DNA of 64,000 bases, taken from Skeletonema tropicum (Eukaryota; Bacillariophyta; Thalassiosirophyceae; Thalassiosirales; Thalassiosiraceae). Shown piece after piece: positions 61,905 through 64,000 of the stretch (the stretch's first letter is position 1; every line of letters starts with the position of its first letter). Position numbers and translations under genes: made by a program. The stretch covers positions 2,480,001-2,544,000 of the forward strand of contig CM074132.1 in assembly GCA_037178625.1 (NCBI GenBank), read 5' to 3'. The notes under the pieces are model-generated. The model saw only the letters and a program-made list of their open reading frames with translations, had not been told where the DNA came from and did no database searches.

Positions 61905-64000
61905 TCATATTGAGATGGAGATGTCAAATATTCTCACTCCACTATCTTGGCTGCAGCTTGCAAGAGTAAATGCCAATACCGCACCATTTTCCATATTATT
62001 ACTAGCAGCCAACGGACGCCAGGAAAGCTTCTTCACGGTATCAAAATGACAATCATTTGCTTCAACGGCATGCAACAACGTTGGTTCGTTCGAAGCAGAG
62101 TCATCAGCGACTGGTACGGCCCAAACTTCAATACGTCCACTCTCTGTCCCTATCCCCAGAATGCCGTATTGGATAATATCATCAGGCAGTCCTTCTGCAA
62201 AAGCGACGGCAGTGACAGGTTCGGATTTCTTTCCTCCTTTAGTGGAGGGTTCAAACTTGAGGAGCTCCTTCAATTGGGGGCCTTCTTCTGTAGTCTCACA
62301 TACCTTCCACACTTTTACGAAACCATCTCGAGAACCAGATGCAATAACGTTGGGCATGGATGGACAAAAATGAACCGACCAAACAATGCGCTTGTGTGCA
62401 GAATCTGCCGCAGCTGTTAATTCGTAGCCGCCGGTACTTTCGTCATTGGACGGTAAACCTCCTTGTGCCTTCTTCCAGATACAGATTCTCCGATCCTTCC
62501 CAGAAGATGCAAGATATTTACCGTCCCGAGAGAAAGACATTGTAGACACAGTTGAACGGTGTCCACCTTTTAGGATACCTACACATTTTCCTTCCTTGGC
62601 ATTCCATAGCCTAATTGCTGCACTCGCTACATCATTCCTGGCTTTGCACGATGATGCCACCAGTGACGGTTCATCAGAGCCCGATGGTGCACGATATGCG
62701 TCCAGGCACACCAACTCAGACTCATGACCAAATAGCTTTCTAGTTTCGGGCCAAAGGGTTGTAACACCTAAATCACGTTCGGAGGGGAGTGTAAAATCAA
62801 CATGTTTGCGCTCAAGAGTGTCAAGGCTCTCTGCAAACTCATCATCATTTGTAGGCCCAGAAAATTTACTACTATCCTGTTCTTGATCTGCCGTGGCCTT
62901 GTTGCTTAGTCCAAGTGATGGCAAGAATGCCCTTTCAACCCTCCAAGATGAAGAGTCTTCAATTGGGGAACTGTTGTTATCAGTGAAACAAGCTAATCTC
63001 GATTCTTTCAATGCTCGGAGCAAACGCAGCGTTGACACAGGGGCGTCAAATACCCTCAGCACTTTTTCGTCGGCTCCACTAATGAAACGATGACGTGGCA
63101 CTCCATCGTCGTTGGATGCATCTGCCCCCCCGACACAGGCGATTGACGTCATATCATATCCATGAACTTGAGGTCTGCCAACCTCTACCCAACGGCATTC
63201 TGAAGCGCCAACAACCATGACCTCAGCCCACAATCGTGTTGTCTGATCTGTACTTGTCGTGAGTAAGTATTCTCCCTGGGGATCCCATGCCAAATATTCG
63301 ACTGAACGGAAATGGCCAGTAATACATGGATCAGCCACCCATCGTGCATGAAGTAGTTCATCTTCTTCATCATTTTCTTCTTGTTGTTTCTCTTCGTCAG
63401 TTTCCATCGCTTCTGTCCCATCAAGCTCTTCTTGAGTCCACAAATGGATGGATCCTCCGTATCCATGTCCCACAATCCGATTACAATTGGGAGAGAAACG
63501 GGCATCAACAAACCCCATCAACGATGCTCCGATTGAACCTCCCAATATGCCACCAGCCGATCCAACTCGAGATACGGGAGCCCACACGTCGTCGTCATCC
63601 ATCCACAGGAGAATAGTTCTGTCCATACTTGAGCTTAGCAAGCATGGTTTGTCTTTGTTATTCTTTCTTTTTCTCCAGGTTAGCGACGTTACGGGCTCTT
63701 CGTGTCCCAAAAGCAATGCTTCCAAGGATACAGCTGTCGAGGAACCACTGTGGTAGATCATTAGACGAGCTTCTCCTTCCTCTTCCTCTAAATCGTCAAT
63801 GATGGCTTCATCCACTTCATCCTCCCCTTCAATTGTAGTCAAGTCTTCATTATCAATCACTTCAATAGCTTCACCAGATGATGATGCTCTTGTGGCAAAC
63901 TTCCATAACCTAATCTTGGCATCATGTCCCGAACTTGCCAATAGTGCCTCCTGTCGGTCTTCGCCATTTTCAACATGGAGATTGTCCAACAACGCAAAGC
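61905..64000 (-). CDS. ELP2: Elongator complex subunit 2 (ELP2), WD40, 5' end outside window
   Basis: About 698 residues are visible; the frame runs off the right edge, so the true start and first WD repeats are missing. It shows repeated WD40 blades, for example LLASSGHDAKIRLWKF, LLSSSMDRTILLWMDDDD, LAWDPQGEYLLTTSTDQTTR and YLASSGKDRRICIWKK. The stretch WVEVGRPQVHGYDMTSIACV followed by RHRFISGADEKVLRVFDAP is characteristic of Elp2. With Elp1 and Elp3 it forms the complex that modifies wobble uridines in tRNA. Asp/Glu-rich insertions separate several blades. It converges on the CK1 gene with about 200 bp between stops. Confidence 0.93.
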   Translation of the reverse strand, partial: FALLDNLHVENGEDRQEALLASSGHDAKIRLWKFATRASSSGEAIEVIDNEDLTTIEGEDEVDEAIIDDLEEEEGEARLMIYHSGSSTAVSLEALLLGHEEPVTSLTWRKRKNNKDKPCLLSSSMDRTILLWMDDDDVWAPVSRVGSAGGILGGSIGASLMGFVDARFSPNCNRIVGHGYGGSIHLWTQEELDGTEAMETDEEKQQEENDEEDELLHARWVADPCITGHFRSVEYLAWDPQGEYLLTTSTDQTTRLWAEVMVVGASECRWVEVGRPQVHGYDMTSIACVGGADASNDDGVPRHRFISGADEKVLRVFDAPVSTLRLLRALKESRLACFTDNNSSPIEDSSSWRVERAFLPSLGLSNKATADQEQDSSKFSGPTNDDEFAESLDTLERKHVDFTLPSERDLGVTTLWPETRKLFGHESELVCLDAYRAPSGSDEPSLVASSCKARNDVASAAIRLWNAKEGKCVGILKGGHRSTVSTMSFSRDGKYLASSGKDRRICIWKKAQGGLPSNDESTGGYELTAAADSAHKRIVWSVHFCPSMPNVIASGSRDGFVKVWKVCETTEEGPQLKELLKFEPSTKGGKKSEPVTAVAFAEGLPDDIIQYGILGIGTESGRIEVWAVPVADDSASNEPTLLHAVEANDCHFDTVKKLSWRPLAASNNMENGAVLAFTLASCSQDSGVRIFDISISI

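Noticed and set aside
1..64000. tRNA or rRNA genes
   Set aside because: No cloverleaf with a GTTCGAATC-type T-arm was found outside coding sequence by reading; a covariance search was not possible.

Overview
The window is nuclear DNA of a photosynthetic stramenopile, most likely a centric diatom of the Thalassiosira type. The evidence is: short GT-AG introns of about 70-170 bp; pre-proteins in which a signal peptide runs into an alanine-phenylalanine plastid-import motif; Pro-Thr-rich linker repeats in a secreted protein; two diatom-type orphan families; a divergent cyclin of the diatom-expanded kind; and selenocysteine use. No genome search was possible, so the genus is an inference.

Layout. 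1-22 kb is compact genic DNA: an orphan protein cut by the window edge, a DsbA-fold selenoprotein, a DUF2470 membrane protein, two disordered proteins, an ER peroxiredoxin-5 selenoprotein, a small membrane protein, complex I subunit NDUFA13, an MDR oxidoreductase, two plastid-targeted proteins of unknown function, a conserved 170-aa protein, a MITE, a truncated HhH glycosylase-like protein, a GST and a decayed membrane-protein gene. 22.9-26.4 kb is a 3.4-kb Tc1/mariner/IS630-type transposon with 305-bp inverted repeats and TA duplications. 26.7-38.3 kb holds a large secreted zinc metalloprotease, a membrane-anchored GH30 glucosylceramidase-like enzyme and a plastid Mfd. 38.3-43.9 kb is gene-poor and contains two head-to-tail copies of a 3.7-kb repeat unit, the first with a large internal deletion. 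43.9-64 kb is again compact: a cyclin, a cystathionine gamma-lyase-type enzyme, a RING-Cys-relay-like E3 with an FBA domain, a second MDR protein, selenoprotein M, MIC60, a TBC1D5-like Rab-GAP, PHF5A, casein kinase 1 and ELP2 (cut by the window edge).

The main result is that three genes each carry one in-frame TGA at a catalytic cysteine position and a SECIS-like hairpin in the 3' UTR: the DsbA-fold protein (UPNG in place of CPxC), peroxiredoxin 5 (Sec at the peroxidatic cysteine) and SelM (CGGU). A gene caller that reads TGA as stop would truncate or miss all three. Two (SelM, Prx5) have ER signal peptides and one (DsbA-like) a probable mitochondrial presequence, so together they look like organelle thiol-redox enzymes.

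Other points of note are a compact RING/Cys-relay/FBA ubiquitin ligase architecture, a transposon whose two convergent genes share one start region duplicated in its inverted repeats, and near-strict alternation of gene strand along the window (23 of 27 neighbouring pairs are on opposite strands).
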